64,000 nt of DNA from positions 1 to 64,000 of the forward strand of contig NZ_PJII01000016.1 of NCBI RefSeq assembly GCF_002929215.1, given 5' to 3'. This stretch comes from Arthrobacter sp. ZGTC412 (GTDB taxonomy: Bacteria > Actinomycetota > Actinomycetes > Actinomycetales > Micrococcaceae). The translations under genes were made by a program, and so were the position numbers. Under the pieces are notes generated by a model that was not told where the DNA came from, ran no database searches, and was given only the letters and a program-made list of their open reading frames with translations. Shown piece by piece: positions 1-9,553 of this stretch (position 1 is its first letter; the number at the start of each line of letters is the position of its first letter).

Positions 1-95
1 AAACCAACGAAGCGGGCGTCAGTCAGACCCAGAGTCACACCGCGGCACAAGCCACTTCCATCATTACTGTCAGACCCTCCTTCAATAATGGGTAC

Positions 96-1634
96 ATGGC
101 AGGCGCAGCGGTGGAAAAGGCATTTGGGGCGATCGACGCCGCGCTCGCCATGCTCCGCGCCGAGGCGGCCGGGACCGGTTTCGGGTTGTCCTCGGACACC
201 GACCCTCTGGCCGCCGTCGCTGATGAGTGCTTGGACATTCTTGCCGGGATTTCACGGACTGAGGCTCGGATTGCGGCATTGAAGGCAGAGGCAGCCGCTA
301 CGTATGCGGACTCGGCGCGGTCGGCGGCGCCCCTGAACACGCCGGCCCAGGCCCAGGAGATGGCGATAGCGGCCGAGGTGGGCTGCGTACTGGCCATCGG
401 CGAGAGGGCCGCAGGCATGCTGCTGGAGCAATCCCATGCGTTGGCTACGTCCCTGCCCCGGACCCTGGCAGCACTGCAGGCGGGAACGGTTTCGTGGCAA
501 CACGCGAAGGTGATGGTGGACGAGACCGCCACCCTTGACCGCTACGCAGCGGGGGCACTTGAAGCCCACTTCCTCGACGCTGACGCAGTCAACCCTGCCC
601 GCGGCTGCCCGGCCGGCGAGATGCCCGCCTTTAGGTTCCGGCGAAAGGCCAAGACCTGGCGCGAGCGGCACCATCCGGACAGCATCGAAAAACGCCATGC
701 CAAGGGCGTGCAGGACAGATGCCTGGAATACACGCCGGAGCAGGACGGCATGGCTCGGGTGTCTGCCTACCTGCCCGCAGGCCAGGCGGCTGCGATCTGG
801 AACCGCATTACCGCCATCGCACGGGGCCTGCAAGGGCCCCACGAGGCCCGGACGCTCACCCAGTTACGGGCAGACGTATTCGCAACGGCAGCCCTGCGCA
901 GCGACAACGGCTGCACTAAATGCAGCAACGGCATCAGCCGCGCGCCCGGGGCTGGGCCGGATGCAGGGGCCAGGGGCCTAGCCGATGTCCCCACGCCCCG
1001 CGCCGACATCCTGGTCACCGTTCCTGTCTTTTCCCTGCTCGGGCTGACCGAGGAACCGGCGGTGCTCGACGGTTTTGGACCCATTCCTGCCTCCGTGGCC
1101 CGGGACCTGGTGGCCAATGGAGCTGACTCGTTCCACCGGGTGCTCGTGGATCCACGGGATGGGGCACCCTTGGAGATCGGACGCGCGAGTTACCGGGTCA
1201 CAAAGGCCATGCGGAACTGGCTACGTATGCGCGACGGCAAATGCCCGTTCCCCGGGTGCAGCAACCATTCCCTGGACAACGAAGCCGACCACCTCCTGGC
1301 TTGGCATCACGGCGGAACCACCGGGATCAGCAACCTGGGACAGCCTTGTCCACGGCACCACAGACTCAAACACGCCAGCGGCTGGAGACCGACGCCGGCA
1401 ACAAAAAATGAGCCGCCCGGCTGGGTCTCACCATCAGGACGGCACTACAAAAGCGAACACCAGGACTGGGAACCGCCCCACTGGCCGCGTTCCCTCGCGC
1501 CGGTATTCGGAGAGTCGAAACCACAACGGCCCTACCCGCCCATGCCCACCGCTTTGGGCGGAACCGTGGACTATTTTCAGGTACCGCCATCTGCCGCAGA
1601 AAAGTTCCTGCGCGCCTACCTCGACGCGACATAA
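96..1634 (+). CDS. DUF222 / HNH endonuclease signature protein
   Basis: 512-aa protein of the actinobacterial 13E12-repeat type: an N-terminal helical DUF222 region (about residues 10-330) followed by a C-terminal HNH nuclease domain. The HNH part shows CPFPGC near residue 383, the EADHLLAWHHGG core near 396-407 and CPRHHRLKH near 418, consistent with a zinc-supported beta-beta-alpha metal nuclease. The in-frame sequence upstream of the ATG is open to the left edge of the window and no clear Shine-Dalgarno precedes this ATG, so the true start may lie outside. The family is multicopy in Arthrobacter-like genomes; its cellular role is not established. No restriction or toxin partner is adjacent. 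Confidence 0.85.
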   Translation: MAGAAVEKAFGAIDAALAMLRAEAAGTGFGLSSDTDPLAAVADECLDILAGISRTEARIAALKAEAAATYADSARSAAPLNTPAQAQEMAIAAEVGCVLAIGERAAGMLLEQSHALATSLPRTLAALQAGTVSWQHAKVMVDETATLDRYAAGALEAHFLDADAVNPARGCPAGEMPAFRFRRKAKTWRERHHPDSIEKRHAKGVQDRCLEYTPEQDGMARVSAYLPAGQAAAIWNRITAIARGLQGPHEARTLTQLRADVFATAALRSDNGCTKCSNGISRAPGAGPDAGARGLADVPTPRADILVTVPVFSLLGLTEEPAVLDGFGPIPASVARDLVANGADSFHRVLVDPRDGAPLEIGRASYRVTKAMRNWLRMRDGKCPFPGCSNHSLDNEADHLLAWHHGGTTGISNLGQPCPRHHRLKHASGWRPTPATKNEPPGWVSPSGRHYKSEHQDWEPPHWPRSLAPVFGESKPQRPYPPMPTALGGTVDYFQVPPSAAEKFLRAYLDAT

Positions 1635-1749
1635 CTGCCGGGAGGAAGCACAAGGGACCCCGCACAAAGCTCGCGCTCGTACTGGGACAGGCTAGCGAAC
1701 AGGACCAACTGGAGCCGGCCGTGGGAGGTCGAAGGGCCTACACGCTGCG

Positions 1750-1887
1750 CTATTCGTATTCGTATCCGAGCGGGTCCAGGAGGATGTCTCGAAGGAGAAC
1801 GGAGTGATTTCCCCGATCACCCAGACCAAGCGAGGCAGGGCCTGGGTGTTCACCGAGGTGCTCGACGAAGTGAACCGGTTCAACTAG
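1750..1887 (+). pseudogene. C-terminal remnant resembling a Fic-family protein
   Basis: A 45-codon frame ends at TAG (1885-1887). Its tail, GVISPITQTKRGRAWVF followed by TEVLDEVNRF, resembles the small winged-helix end of actinobacterial Fic (AMP-transferase) proteins, which read like 'GVL-P-T-..R-R-W...-VLDEL'. There is no start codon with a ribosome-binding site and no catalytic HPFxxGNG core nearby, so if the assignment is right only the 3' end survives. The family call is from memory of family tails and is tentative; the remnant status follows from the missing 5' part. Confidence 0.4.
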
Positions 1888-1944
1888 CGGCTCGCCGCCA
1901 TGGAGAAAGCAGCCTGATCCGACGGTGAGCGGCCGCCCAGCCTT

Positions 1945-2000
1945 CGCACACATTAGGGTGGACACGAACGCCACCCGTCCGCACACATTAGGTTGGACAC
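1945..2000. repeat. Two 21-bp direct repeats, 35-bp period
   Basis: Positions 1945-1965 and 1980-2000 match at 20 of 21 bases (shared core CACATTAGG-TGGACAC). They lie between the Fic-like remnant and the LLM monooxygenase gene. A short palindrome GGACA-C-TGTCC (1994-2004) overlaps the end of the second copy. This may be the scar or end of a mobile element, or a tandem operator for the downstream gene; neither can be decided from the window. Apart from this repeat and the remnant, 1635-2069 shows no gene. Confidence 0.6.
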
Positions 2001-2069
2001 TGTCCGACCCGGACTCCGTACCCGCGTTCCGGAGCGGAATTCTTCCGCGCCCAGAGTGGTTCCAGCAGT

Positions 2070-3116
2070 ATGGCCCTTCCCCTTCCCCGGATTTCCATTC
2101 TCGACCGTGCCAACGCCCGGGACGGGTTTCCTGCTGCGGACGCCCTGAACCGGGTGCTGGAACGGGCCCAGCGGGCCGAGGAATGGGGTTACCACCGCTT
2201 TTGGGTCGCAGAGCACCACGCGGTGCCAGGCATTGCCGGTTCCGTTCCGCCCGTGCTGATGGCCGCCGTTGCTGCCCGGACGCGCTCCATCCGGGTCGGT
2301 TCAGGAGGCATCATGCTTCCCAACCACCAACCACTCGTGGTGGCCGAACAGGCGTCCACGCTGGAGGCTCTGCATCCCTCGCGGATCGACTTGGGCGTTG
2401 GCCGGTCTGTCGGTTTCACCCCGGCAGTCCGGAATGCGCTGCGCGCCGAGAAACAGGACGCGGAGCGGTTTGAAGGCCAGCTGGCCCAACTGCTTGCTTA
2501 CCTGTCCGGAGCCGCGCCCATCACTGCCCGGCCGCGGAACGATTCGGCTACACCGGTATTCGTGCTGGCCACCGGTTCGGGAATCGATATTGCAGCCCGC
2601 GCCGGCCTGGCTGTGGTGCTGGGCGGGCCAGCCGTGTTCCGGACGGATCATAACGGCACACTCCCTGCGCTGGAAAGGTATCGCTCACAATTCCGTCCAT
2701 CACGCTGGTTCGAGCAGCCCTTCGTCCTGGTTTCCGCCAACGTCGCAGTAGCCGCGACCCGCCAGGCGGCGAGGGAACTGCTTCTGCCCGAAGCCGTCGC
2801 GCTGGCCCGCTCCCGGACCACCGGCGAATTCGCTGCCTTGGCGCCCGTGGGTCCGACCGAGTGGGCCGGGCTGACTCTCCGAGAAAAGGAAGCGGTCGAA
2901 AGGAGCCTGTCCACATCGCTCTACGGCACGGCCTCCGAGGTGCGGACCCAAATCCAGCACCTGCTCGCGACTTCCGGAGCTAACGAGTTGCTGATCACAG
3001 GCGGAGCCTTCGACGTCGAGGCGCAGGCGGAATCCGATCGGCTCCTGGCCGGGCTCTTCCCCCCAGACGAGCGCCGCAGCATCGACGACCGCCCTGGATC
3101 CGCGGCATCCTATTGA
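2070..3116 (+). CDS. LLM-class flavin-dependent oxidoreductase (MsnO8-like)
   Basis: 348-aa bacterial-luciferase-like TIM-barrel monooxygenase. The N-terminal part (ISILDRANARDG; the WVAEHHAVPGIAGS segment; RIRVGSGGIMLPNH-type strand near residues 70-85; then LGVGRSVGFTPAVRNAL) matches the MsnO8 subgroup, which uses reduced FMN supplied by a separate reductase. The substrate cannot be predicted. The start is the ATG at 2070; its ribosome-binding site is weak. It stands alone between the remnant region and the strong terminator at 3238-3270. No flavin reductase is adjacent. Confidence 0.85.
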   Translation: MALPLPRISILDRANARDGFPAADALNRVLERAQRAEEWGYHRFWVAEHHAVPGIAGSVPPVLMAAVAARTRSIRVGSGGIMLPNHQPLVVAEQASTLEALHPSRIDLGVGRSVGFTPAVRNALRAEKQDAERFEGQLAQLLAYLSGAAPITARPRNDSATPVFVLATGSGIDIAARAGLAVVLGGPAVFRTDHNGTLPALERYRSQFRPSRWFEQPFVLVSANVAVAATRQAARELLLPEAVALARSRTTGEFAALAPVGPTEWAGLTLREKEAVERSLSTSLYGTASEVRTQIQHLLATSGANELLITGGAFDVEAQAESDRLLAGLFPPDERRSIDDRPGSAASY

Positions 3117-3237
3117 CGCCCACCTGACTTGACGCCACATAGTGCCCTCCCAGCGCGAGCCCGCGGAGTCGTGGATCGGGTACTAAAAAAATGCCGTCCC
3201 GCCCATCACGCGTAAGACCAGATGCCGGAAGGCGAAA

Positions 3238-3270
3238 GAGGCGGTCGACTCGAGTCGACCGCCTCAGCTT
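3238..3270. terminator. Bidirectional terminator, LLM gene / nrdF
   Basis: A perfect 28-nt palindrome (two 14-bp arms, 3238-3251 and 3252-3265, no spacer) followed on the plus strand by AGCTTTTT and on the minus strand by a short T run (CTCTTTC). It lies between the convergent LLM monooxygenase gene and nrdF and can serve both. Confidence 0.85.
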
Positions 3271-3291
3271 TTTGCCGTTCCTTGCCCGAGC

Positions 3292-4347
<1,056 letters not shown>

Positions 4348-4358
4348 TTAGTTGAAGA

Positions 4359-6479
4359 TTAAAGCATGCAGCTGACGCAGCCGTCCACCTCAGTCCCTTC
4401 CAGCGCGAGCTGGCGGAGACGGATGTAGTAGATGGTCTTGATGCCCTTTTTCCAGGCGTAGATCTGGGCCTTGTTGATGTCACGCGTGGTGGCGGTGTCC
4501 TTGAAGAACAGCGTCAGGGACAGGCCCTGGTCCACGTGCTGGGTGGCAGCGGCATAGGTGTCGATGACCTTCTCGTAGCCGATCTCGTACGCGTCCTGGT
4601 AGTACTCCAGGTTGTCGTTCGTCAGGTACGGCGCCGGGTAGTACACGCGGCCCAGCTTGCCTTCCTTGCGGATCTCGATCTTGGACGCCACCGGGTGGAT
4701 CGAGGAGGTGGAGTTGTTGATGTAGGAGATCGAGCCCGTCGGCGGCACGGCCTGCAGGTTCTGGTTGTAGATGCCGTGCTCCATAACGGAAGCCTTCAGC
4801 GCCAGCCAGTCAGCCTGCGTGGGGATGTGGACGTTCTTGAAGAGCTCCCGCACCTTTTCGGTCTGCGGCACCCACTCCTGCTCCGTGTACTTGTCGAAGA
4901 ACTCGCCGGAGGCGTACTTGGACTTCTCGAAGCCGCCGAAGGTCTGGCCGGTCTCGATGGCCAGCAGGTTGGAGGCGCGGACCGCGTGGTACACCACGGA
5001 GTAGAAGTAAATGTTGGTGAAGTCCAGCCCCTCTTCGGAACCGTAGTGGACCCGCTCGCGGGCAAGGTAGCCGTGCAGGTTCATCTGGCCCAAACCGATG
5101 GCGTGGCTCTGGTCGTTGCCCTTGGCGATGGACGGCACCGAGGTGATGTTGGACATGTCGGACACAGCCGAGAGCGAGCGGATGGCCGTCTCGATGGTCA
5201 GGCCGAAGTCCGGCGAGTCCATGGCCTTGGCAATGTTCAGCGAGCCCAGGTTGCAGGAAATGTCCTTGCCGGTGTCCGCGTAGGACAGGTCATCGTTGTA
5301 CGTGGTGGGCTGGGAAACCTGGAGGATCTCCGAGCACAGGTTGGACATGATGATCTTGCCGTCAATCGGGTTCTCCCGGTTCACGGTGTCCTCGAACATG
5401 ATGTACGGGTAGCCGGACTCGAACTGGATCTCGGCGAGCGTCTGGAAAAACTCGCGGGCCTTGATCTTGGTCTTCTTGATCCGGGAATCGTCCACCATCT
5501 CGTAGTACTTCTCGGTGACCGAGACGTCGGAGAACGGCATGCCGTAGACGCGCTCGACGTCGTACGGGGAAAACAGGTACATGTCCTCGTCGCGCTTGGC
5601 CAGCTCGAACGTGATGTCCGGGATGACGACGCCGAGCGAGAGGGTCTTGATGCGGATCTTCTCGTCCGCGTTCTCGCGCTTGGTGTCCAGGAAGCGGTAA
5701 ATGTCCGGGTGGTGGGCGTGCAGGTACACAGCGCCTGCACCCTGGCGGGCACCGAGCTGGTTGGCGTAGGAGAAGCTGTCTTCGAGGAGCTTCATCACGG
5801 GGATGACACCGGAGGACTGGTTCTCGATCTGCTTGATGGGCGCGCCCACTTCGCGGATGTTGGTCAGCGCGAACGCCACACCGCCGCCGCGCTTGGATAG
5901 CTGCAATGCGGAGTTGATGGAGCGGCCGATCGACTCCATGTTGTCTTCAATGCGGAGCAGGAAGCAGGAGACCAGCTCGCCGCGCTGCTTCTTGCCGGCG
6001 TTCAGGAACGTGGGGGTGGCCGGCTGGAAGCGGCCCTCGATGATTTCGTCAACCATCTGCAGGGCAAGCTGCTCGTTGCCGCGGGCCAGGTGCAGTGCCA
6101 CCATGCAGACACGGTCCTCGTAGCGCTCCAGGAAGCGCTTGCCGTCAAACGTCTTCAGCGTGTAGGACGTGTAGAACTTGAAGGCGCCGAGGAAGGTCTC
6201 GAAGCGGAACTTCTTTTTGTAGGCACGGTTGTACAGGTCACGGATGAAGTTCATCGTGTACTGGTCCAGCGTCTCGCGCTCGTAGTAGTCGTTCTTGACC
6301 AGGTATTCGAGCTTCTCTTCCAGGTCGTGGAAGAACACGGTGTTGTTGTTCACGTGCTGCAGGAAGTACTGGTGCGCGGCCTCGCGGTCCGCCTCGAACT
6401 GGATCTCGCCGCTGGGGCCGTACAGGTTAAGCATGGCGTTCAGCTCGTGATAACCCAGGCCCTTATAGGCAGCGGGCAT
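4359..6479 (-). CDS. nrdE: Class Ib ribonucleotide reductase alpha subunit NrdE
   Basis: Catalytic large subunit, about 706 aa from the ATG at 6479 ([16 protein letters not shown]). Visible features: the N-C-x-E active-site region MSNLCSEIL, the partner cysteine in [10 protein letters not shown], and a C-terminal redox pair VDGCVSCML that is re-reduced by NrdH. The frame stays open upstream; a TTG at 6530 (giving [20 protein letters not shown]) would add 17 residues and overlap the end of nrdI, and is a real alternative because translational coupling is common here. The longer reading to 6614 is mostly nrdI sequence in another frame. No N-terminal ATP-cone is seen, as expected for NrdE. Confidence 0.96.
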   Translation of the reverse strand: MPAAYKGLGYHELNAMLNLYGPSGEIQFEADREAAHQYFLQHVNNNTVFFHDLEEKLEYLVKNDYYERETLDQYTMNFIRDLYNRAYKKKFRFETFLGAFKFYTSYTLKTFDGKRFLERYEDRVCMVALHLARGNEQLALQMVDEIIEGRFQPATPTFLNAGKKQRGELVSCFLLRIEDNMESIGRSINSALQLSKRGGGVAFALTNIREVGAPIKQIENQSSGVIPVMKLLEDSFSYANQLGARQGAGAVYLHAHHPDIYRFLDTKRENADEKIRIKTLSLGVVIPDITFELAKRDEDMYLFSPYDVERVYGMPFSDVSVTEKYYEMVDDSRIKKTKIKAREFFQTLAEIQFESGYPYIMFEDTVNRENPIDGKIIMSNLCSEILQVSQPTTYNDDLSYADTGKDISCNLGSLNIAKAMDSPDFGLTIETAIRSLSAVSDMSNITSVPSIAKGNDQSHAIGLGQMNLHGYLARERVHYGSEEGLDFTNIYFYSVVYHAVRASNLLAIETGQTFGGFEKSKYASGEFFDKYTEQEWVPQTEKVRELFKNVHIPTQADWLALKASVMEHGIYNQNLQAVPPTGSISYINNSTSSIHPVASKIEIRKEGKLGRVYYPAPYLTNDNLEYYQDAYEIGYEKVIDTYAAATQHVDQGLSLTLFFKDTATTRDINKAQIYAWKKGIKTIYYIRLRQLALEGTEVDGCVSCML

Positions 6480-6499
6480 CTCAGGCTTCTGAGCCCTGG

Positions 6500-7039
6500 T
6501 TACTTCTGTGTCTGCGACAGTCGTGTCCAAAACGTGTCCAATCCATTGTTTACGCGGGTCACGTCTTCTGGCGTGCCCATTAATTCGAAGCGGTAGAGGT
6601 GCGGTACTCCGCACTTGGCGGCGATGATGTCCCCCGCCATGCAGTAGTTGTCCCCGAAGTTTGTGTTGCCGGCACCGATCACTCCGCGGAGCAACTCCCT
6701 GTTCTGCGGAATATTCAGGAACCGGATGACCTGCTTCGGGACAGAGCCTTCTCCCCCGGTGCCGCCATAAGTGGGCACCACCAGCACAAACGGCCGGGTG
6801 GCGAGGAGGGGTGCATCCTTGGCAAGCAGCGGAATCCGGGCCATCTCACGGCCGAGCTTCGATACAAAGCGGGTGGTGTTCTCGGATGCCGAGGAAAAGT
6901 AGATGAGCTGGCTGCTGGTAACAACCGCCGGAGCCGGACCGGAAGCATCCACGCGCTGAGCCGCATGAAGTTCCTGGGATGTCCGGGATTCCTGTGCTGT
7001 GTGGAATTCCTGGGCTGCTGGTGCTGCCGTGGGAGTCAC
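6500..7039 (-). CDS. nrdI: NrdI, flavodoxin-like activator of NrdF
   Basis: Flavodoxin-fold protein that supplies the oxidant for the dimanganese cofactor of NrdF. Core motifs: [16 protein letters not shown] (FMN-phosphate loop), [25 protein letters not shown] and [11 protein letters not shown]. The start is uncertain: GTG at 7039 gives 179 aa with an unusual N-terminal extension rich in Ala, Gln, Ser and His (about 45 residues of AQEFHTAQ-like repetition); GTG at 6952 gives a more typical 150 aa. Neither has a strong ribosome-binding site. It lies 40 bp after nrdH; nrdE begins at or overlaps its end. Confidence 0.9.
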   Translation of the reverse strand: MTPTAAPAAQEFHTAQESRTSQELHAAQRVDASGPAPAVVTSSQLIYFSSASENTTRFVSKLGREMARIPLLAKDAPLLATRPFVLVVPTYGGTGGEGSVPKQVIRFLNIPQNRELLRGVIGAGNTNFGDNYCMAGDIIAAKCGVPHLYRFELMGTPEDVTRVNNGLDTFWTRLSQTQK

Positions 7040-7079
7040 CTCAGCTGGTTGTTTGTTGCCGGCAGAAAAGGAGTGACCC

Positions 7080-7325
7080 CTAGGCCACGGAGGAAACAGC
7101 GGAGAGGGCCAGTTCCTCGATCTTGTCCGGGCGGAAGCCTGACCAGTGGTCCTGGTCGGTGACCACAACGGGTGCCTGCATGTAGCCCAATGCCTTCAGG
7201 CGCTCGAGTGCCTCGGCGTCCTGGGAGATGTCAACGCTCTGGTACGTGATGCCCTTTTTGTCGAGCGCCCGGTAGGTGGCGTTGCACTGAACACAAGCAG
7301 GCTTTGTGTAAACCGTTACGGTCAT
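7080..7325 (-). CDS. nrdH: NrdH glutaredoxin-like redoxin
   Basis: 81-aa thioredoxin-fold electron donor for NrdE. It begins [14 protein letters not shown], with the CVQC redox pair at residues 11-14, and ends with the NrdH-type [12 protein letters not shown]. The ATG at 7325 is preceded by AGGA at a good distance, which decides the start over a longer in-frame reading to 7424. First gene of the nrdHIEF operon; NrdR-like palindromes lie upstream. Confidence 0.96.
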   Translation of the reverse strand: MTVTVYTKPACVQCNATYRALDKKGITYQSVDISQDAEALERLKALGYMQAPVVVTDQDHWSGFRPDKIEELALSAVSSVA

Positions 7326-7380
7326 GATTCCTGTCCCCTTTGCTGAAAACTTGCTCGTCCGGTGTTCCCGCTCAAGCTGT

Positions 7381-7401
7381 ATGTAGATACTACATCTAGT
7401 G
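7381..7401 (-). promoter_or_regulatory. NrdR-like box and overlapping dyad upstream of nrdH
   Basis: TACTACATCTAGTG (7388-7401) resembles the NrdR box (ACACTATATATAGTGT type), and an ATGTAG-ATA-CTACAT dyad (7381-7395) overlaps it. On the minus strand the region reads CACTAGATGTAGTATCTAC and includes a -10-like TAGTAT, so a bound repressor would block the nrdH promoter. It lies 56-76 bp upstream of the nrdH ATG. The family assignment is by motif resemblance. Confidence 0.6.
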
Positions 7402-7620
7402 CAGACGCCGCTTTGGAACCCCAAGATGATGTATTACAAGTATGTCATTTAATGCACCTTTAATCCACAGGGAGTGGCCTTCAAAATGTCCGGGATCCCG
7501 CTGTTTTCGCGGACGGAATCCACACCCTGTGGAGTACTTAGCCACATTTAACGCCCAGCGTGTCGGGGAAAAGACGGCGTGTCGCCTGGCGCCGTCAGGC
7601 CACGAAGGAGAGCTCCGTAC

Positions 7621-7634
7621 CACTACATGTAGTG
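7621..7634. promoter_or_regulatory. Perfect NrdR-like palindrome, distal
   Basis: CACTACATGTAGTG is a perfect 14-bp palindrome sharing CACTA-ATGTAGT with the box near 7388. It lies 233 bp further from nrdH and 26 bp after the stop of the acyl-CoA ligase gene. It may be a remote NrdR site, or mark a second, more distal nrd promoter. The stretch 7402-7620 shows no convincing gene. Confidence 0.5.
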
Positions 7635-7659
7635 ACGCAACCCTCAGGGATTCCCCGGC

Positions 7660-9447
7660 TCAGCCCCGTGCCACGAGGTTGTCCCTGATCTCCCGGCGCA
7701 GGACCTTGCCGATCAGTGAGCGGGGCAGCGAATCGAGGACTACCACGCGGCGGGGCACCTTGTAGGCTGTCAGGTTTTCCCGGGCAAAGGACAGGAGCGC
7801 GCCGGGATCGATGGTGGTGCCCGGCGTTGGCACAACCGCCGCGACCACATCTTCGCCGCCACCCCGGCGGGGCAGCCCGACGACAGAGACTTCCGCTACA
7901 CCCGGGAAGGTGGCAATGACGTCCTCCACCTCGCTGGGCGAGACATTGAAGCCGCCCGTGATGATCAGTTCCTTGATCCGGTCCCGGATGGTGACGAAGT
8001 AGTCGTCGTCCACCGAGACGATGTCTCCGGTCCGGAACCACCCACCGTCGAGCAGGGCGTCCTCGGTCTCCTCCGGCCGGTTCCAGTAGCCGAAGAACAC
8101 CTGGGGCCCGCGGATCAGGAGCTCCCCCTCCTCCCCCGGGGCACGGTCCAGTGCCACGTTCCGGGGATCCACCACCCGGATGTCGGTCAGCGGAAATGGA
8201 ACCCCTACTGTGCCGGGCTTCCGGCTGGGGCCGAACGGGTTGCCGATGGCGATCGGCGAGGTTTCGGTCAGCCCGTAGCCCTCGATCAGGTAGCCGCCGG
8301 TCGCTTTCTCCCACGTGTCCACCGTCTCCTTTGGCAGGTTCATGGCGCCGGAAATCGAGAAGCGGATGCTCTCCAGCCCGATGCCCCGTTCCGCCGCTGC
8401 AGCGGCGATCCGGTCGTAGATCGGCGGCACGGCCGGCAGGAACGTCGCCGGGGATTTCCTGAAAGCCTTCAGCACAAGGTCGACGTCGAACTTGGGGAAC
8501 AGAACCAGCTTCGCCCCGATACTCAACGCGAAAGTCATGCACAGCGTCAGTCCGTACGCATGGAACAGCGGCAACACTGCGTAGACGGTCTCCCGGCCGT
8601 CCTTGAGCCCGGGCACCCAGGCCCGGCCCTGGGCCGCGTTCGCCTGCAGGTTGGCGTGACTGAGCATGGCGCCTTTGGGCAGGCCGGTGGTGCCGGAGGT
8701 GTACTGCAGGGCGGCGAGGTCCCGGGCAGCAGGGCGTGGATGCTTCTTACTGAGCACGCCGTTTTCGAGGAGCTGCCGCCACGGCAGCACGGGCCGCTCA
8801 GCGGGAGCGGGCCGCCCCGTCGCCCCGTCCGTGCCAACGGTCAGGGCGGCGCGGGCCTTACGCGCCGCGGGAACCGGCAACCGCAGCGCCAGCCGCCGCA
8901 TCAGCGGCATCGCGGGGATGAGCTCCACTGAAACGACAGTGCGGACCCCGACGTCGGCCGGCAGCTGGCGGACCCGCTCCACCGCCTTGTCCCAAACAAT
9001 CGCGACGGCGGCTCCGTGGTCCTCGAACAGGTGGCGCAGTTCGCGGTCCGTGTAGAGCGGGTTGTGCTCGACCACCACCGCACCGAGGCGCAGCACCGCA
9101 TGGAAAGCGATGATGTGCTGCGGACAGTTCGGCATGACCAGGGCAACTCTGTCGCCAGGCTTAACGCCCAGTTTCTTGAGGCCGGCGGCGGCCCGGCTGA
9201 TCAGTGATCCGAGTTCGCGGTAGCTGGTGCGGGCACCGAAGAATTCCAGGGCGGTCCTGGACCCATACCGCCGCACCGATTGATCCACGAGGTCCACCAG
9301 CGAACCCTCCGGGAGCACCGGAGCAGCCGGCACGCCCGGCCCATACGAAGTGGTCCAGGGCCGCTCCCTCCAGGACTGCCCGGGCTGGGGAGCTGCACCC
9401 TTCCCGGCAGCCTTCCCGAACGACTTCCGCAGGGTTTCCTTCTTCAT
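7660..9447 (-). CDS. AMP-binding long-chain fatty-acid-CoA ligase
   Basis: 595-aa ANL-superfamily adenylate-forming enzyme. The P-loop-like motif LQYTSGTTGLPKGAMLSH lies near residue 240; further on are the EGYGLTETSP motif, GEEGELLIRGPQVFFGYWN, TGDIVSVDDD and the C-terminal lysine motif PRSLIGKVLRREIR. It activates a fatty acid with ATP and CoA. ATG at 9447 has AAGGAC upstream, which rules out the longer reading to 9669. It follows the methyltransferase gene (ending 9554) on the same strand and is probably the last gene of a lipid-modification operon, so it may handle the modified acyl chains or recycle acyl groups (inference). Confidence 0.92.
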   Translation of the reverse strand: MKKETLRKSFGKAAGKGAAPQPGQSWRERPWTTSYGPGVPAAPVLPEGSLVDLVDQSVRRYGSRTALEFFGARTSYRELGSLISRAAAGLKKLGVKPGDRVALVMPNCPQHIIAFHAVLRLGAVVVEHNPLYTDRELRHLFEDHGAAVAIVWDKAVERVRQLPADVGVRTVVSVELIPAMPLMRRLALRLPVPAARKARAALTVGTDGATGRPAPAERPVLPWRQLLENGVLSKKHPRPAARDLAALQYTSGTTGLPKGAMLSHANLQANAAQGRAWVPGLKDGRETVYAVLPLFHAYGLTLCMTFALSIGAKLVLFPKFDVDLVLKAFRKSPATFLPAVPPIYDRIAAAAAERGIGLESIRFSISGAMNLPKETVDTWEKATGGYLIEGYGLTETSPIAIGNPFGPSRKPGTVGVPFPLTDIRVVDPRNVALDRAPGEEGELLIRGPQVFFGYWNRPEETEDALLDGGWFRTGDIVSVDDDYFVTIRDRIKELIITGGFNVSPSEVEDVIATFPGVAEVSVVGLPRRGGGEDVVAAVVPTPGTTIDPGALLSFARENLTAYKVPRRVVVLDSLPRSLIGKVLRREIRDNLVARG

Positions 9448-9553
9448 AACCGTCCTTGCCACTGGAACCGCCAGGTCTGCGGGCCAAGCGGCACGCCGCA
9501 AAAATCCTACCCGTGGATGTCTTCCTGCAAACCGGGGGTGCCAGGAGGCGCCG

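Noticed and set aside
4536-5900. Plus-strand open frame of about 450 codons
   Set aside because: Antisense to nrdE, with a Val/Leu/Asp-rich mirror composition and no motif.
7442-7765. Plus-strand 107-codon frame upstream of nrdH
   Set aside because: No ribosome-binding site, Arg/Ser/Thr-rich shadow composition, runs into the ligase gene on the other strand.
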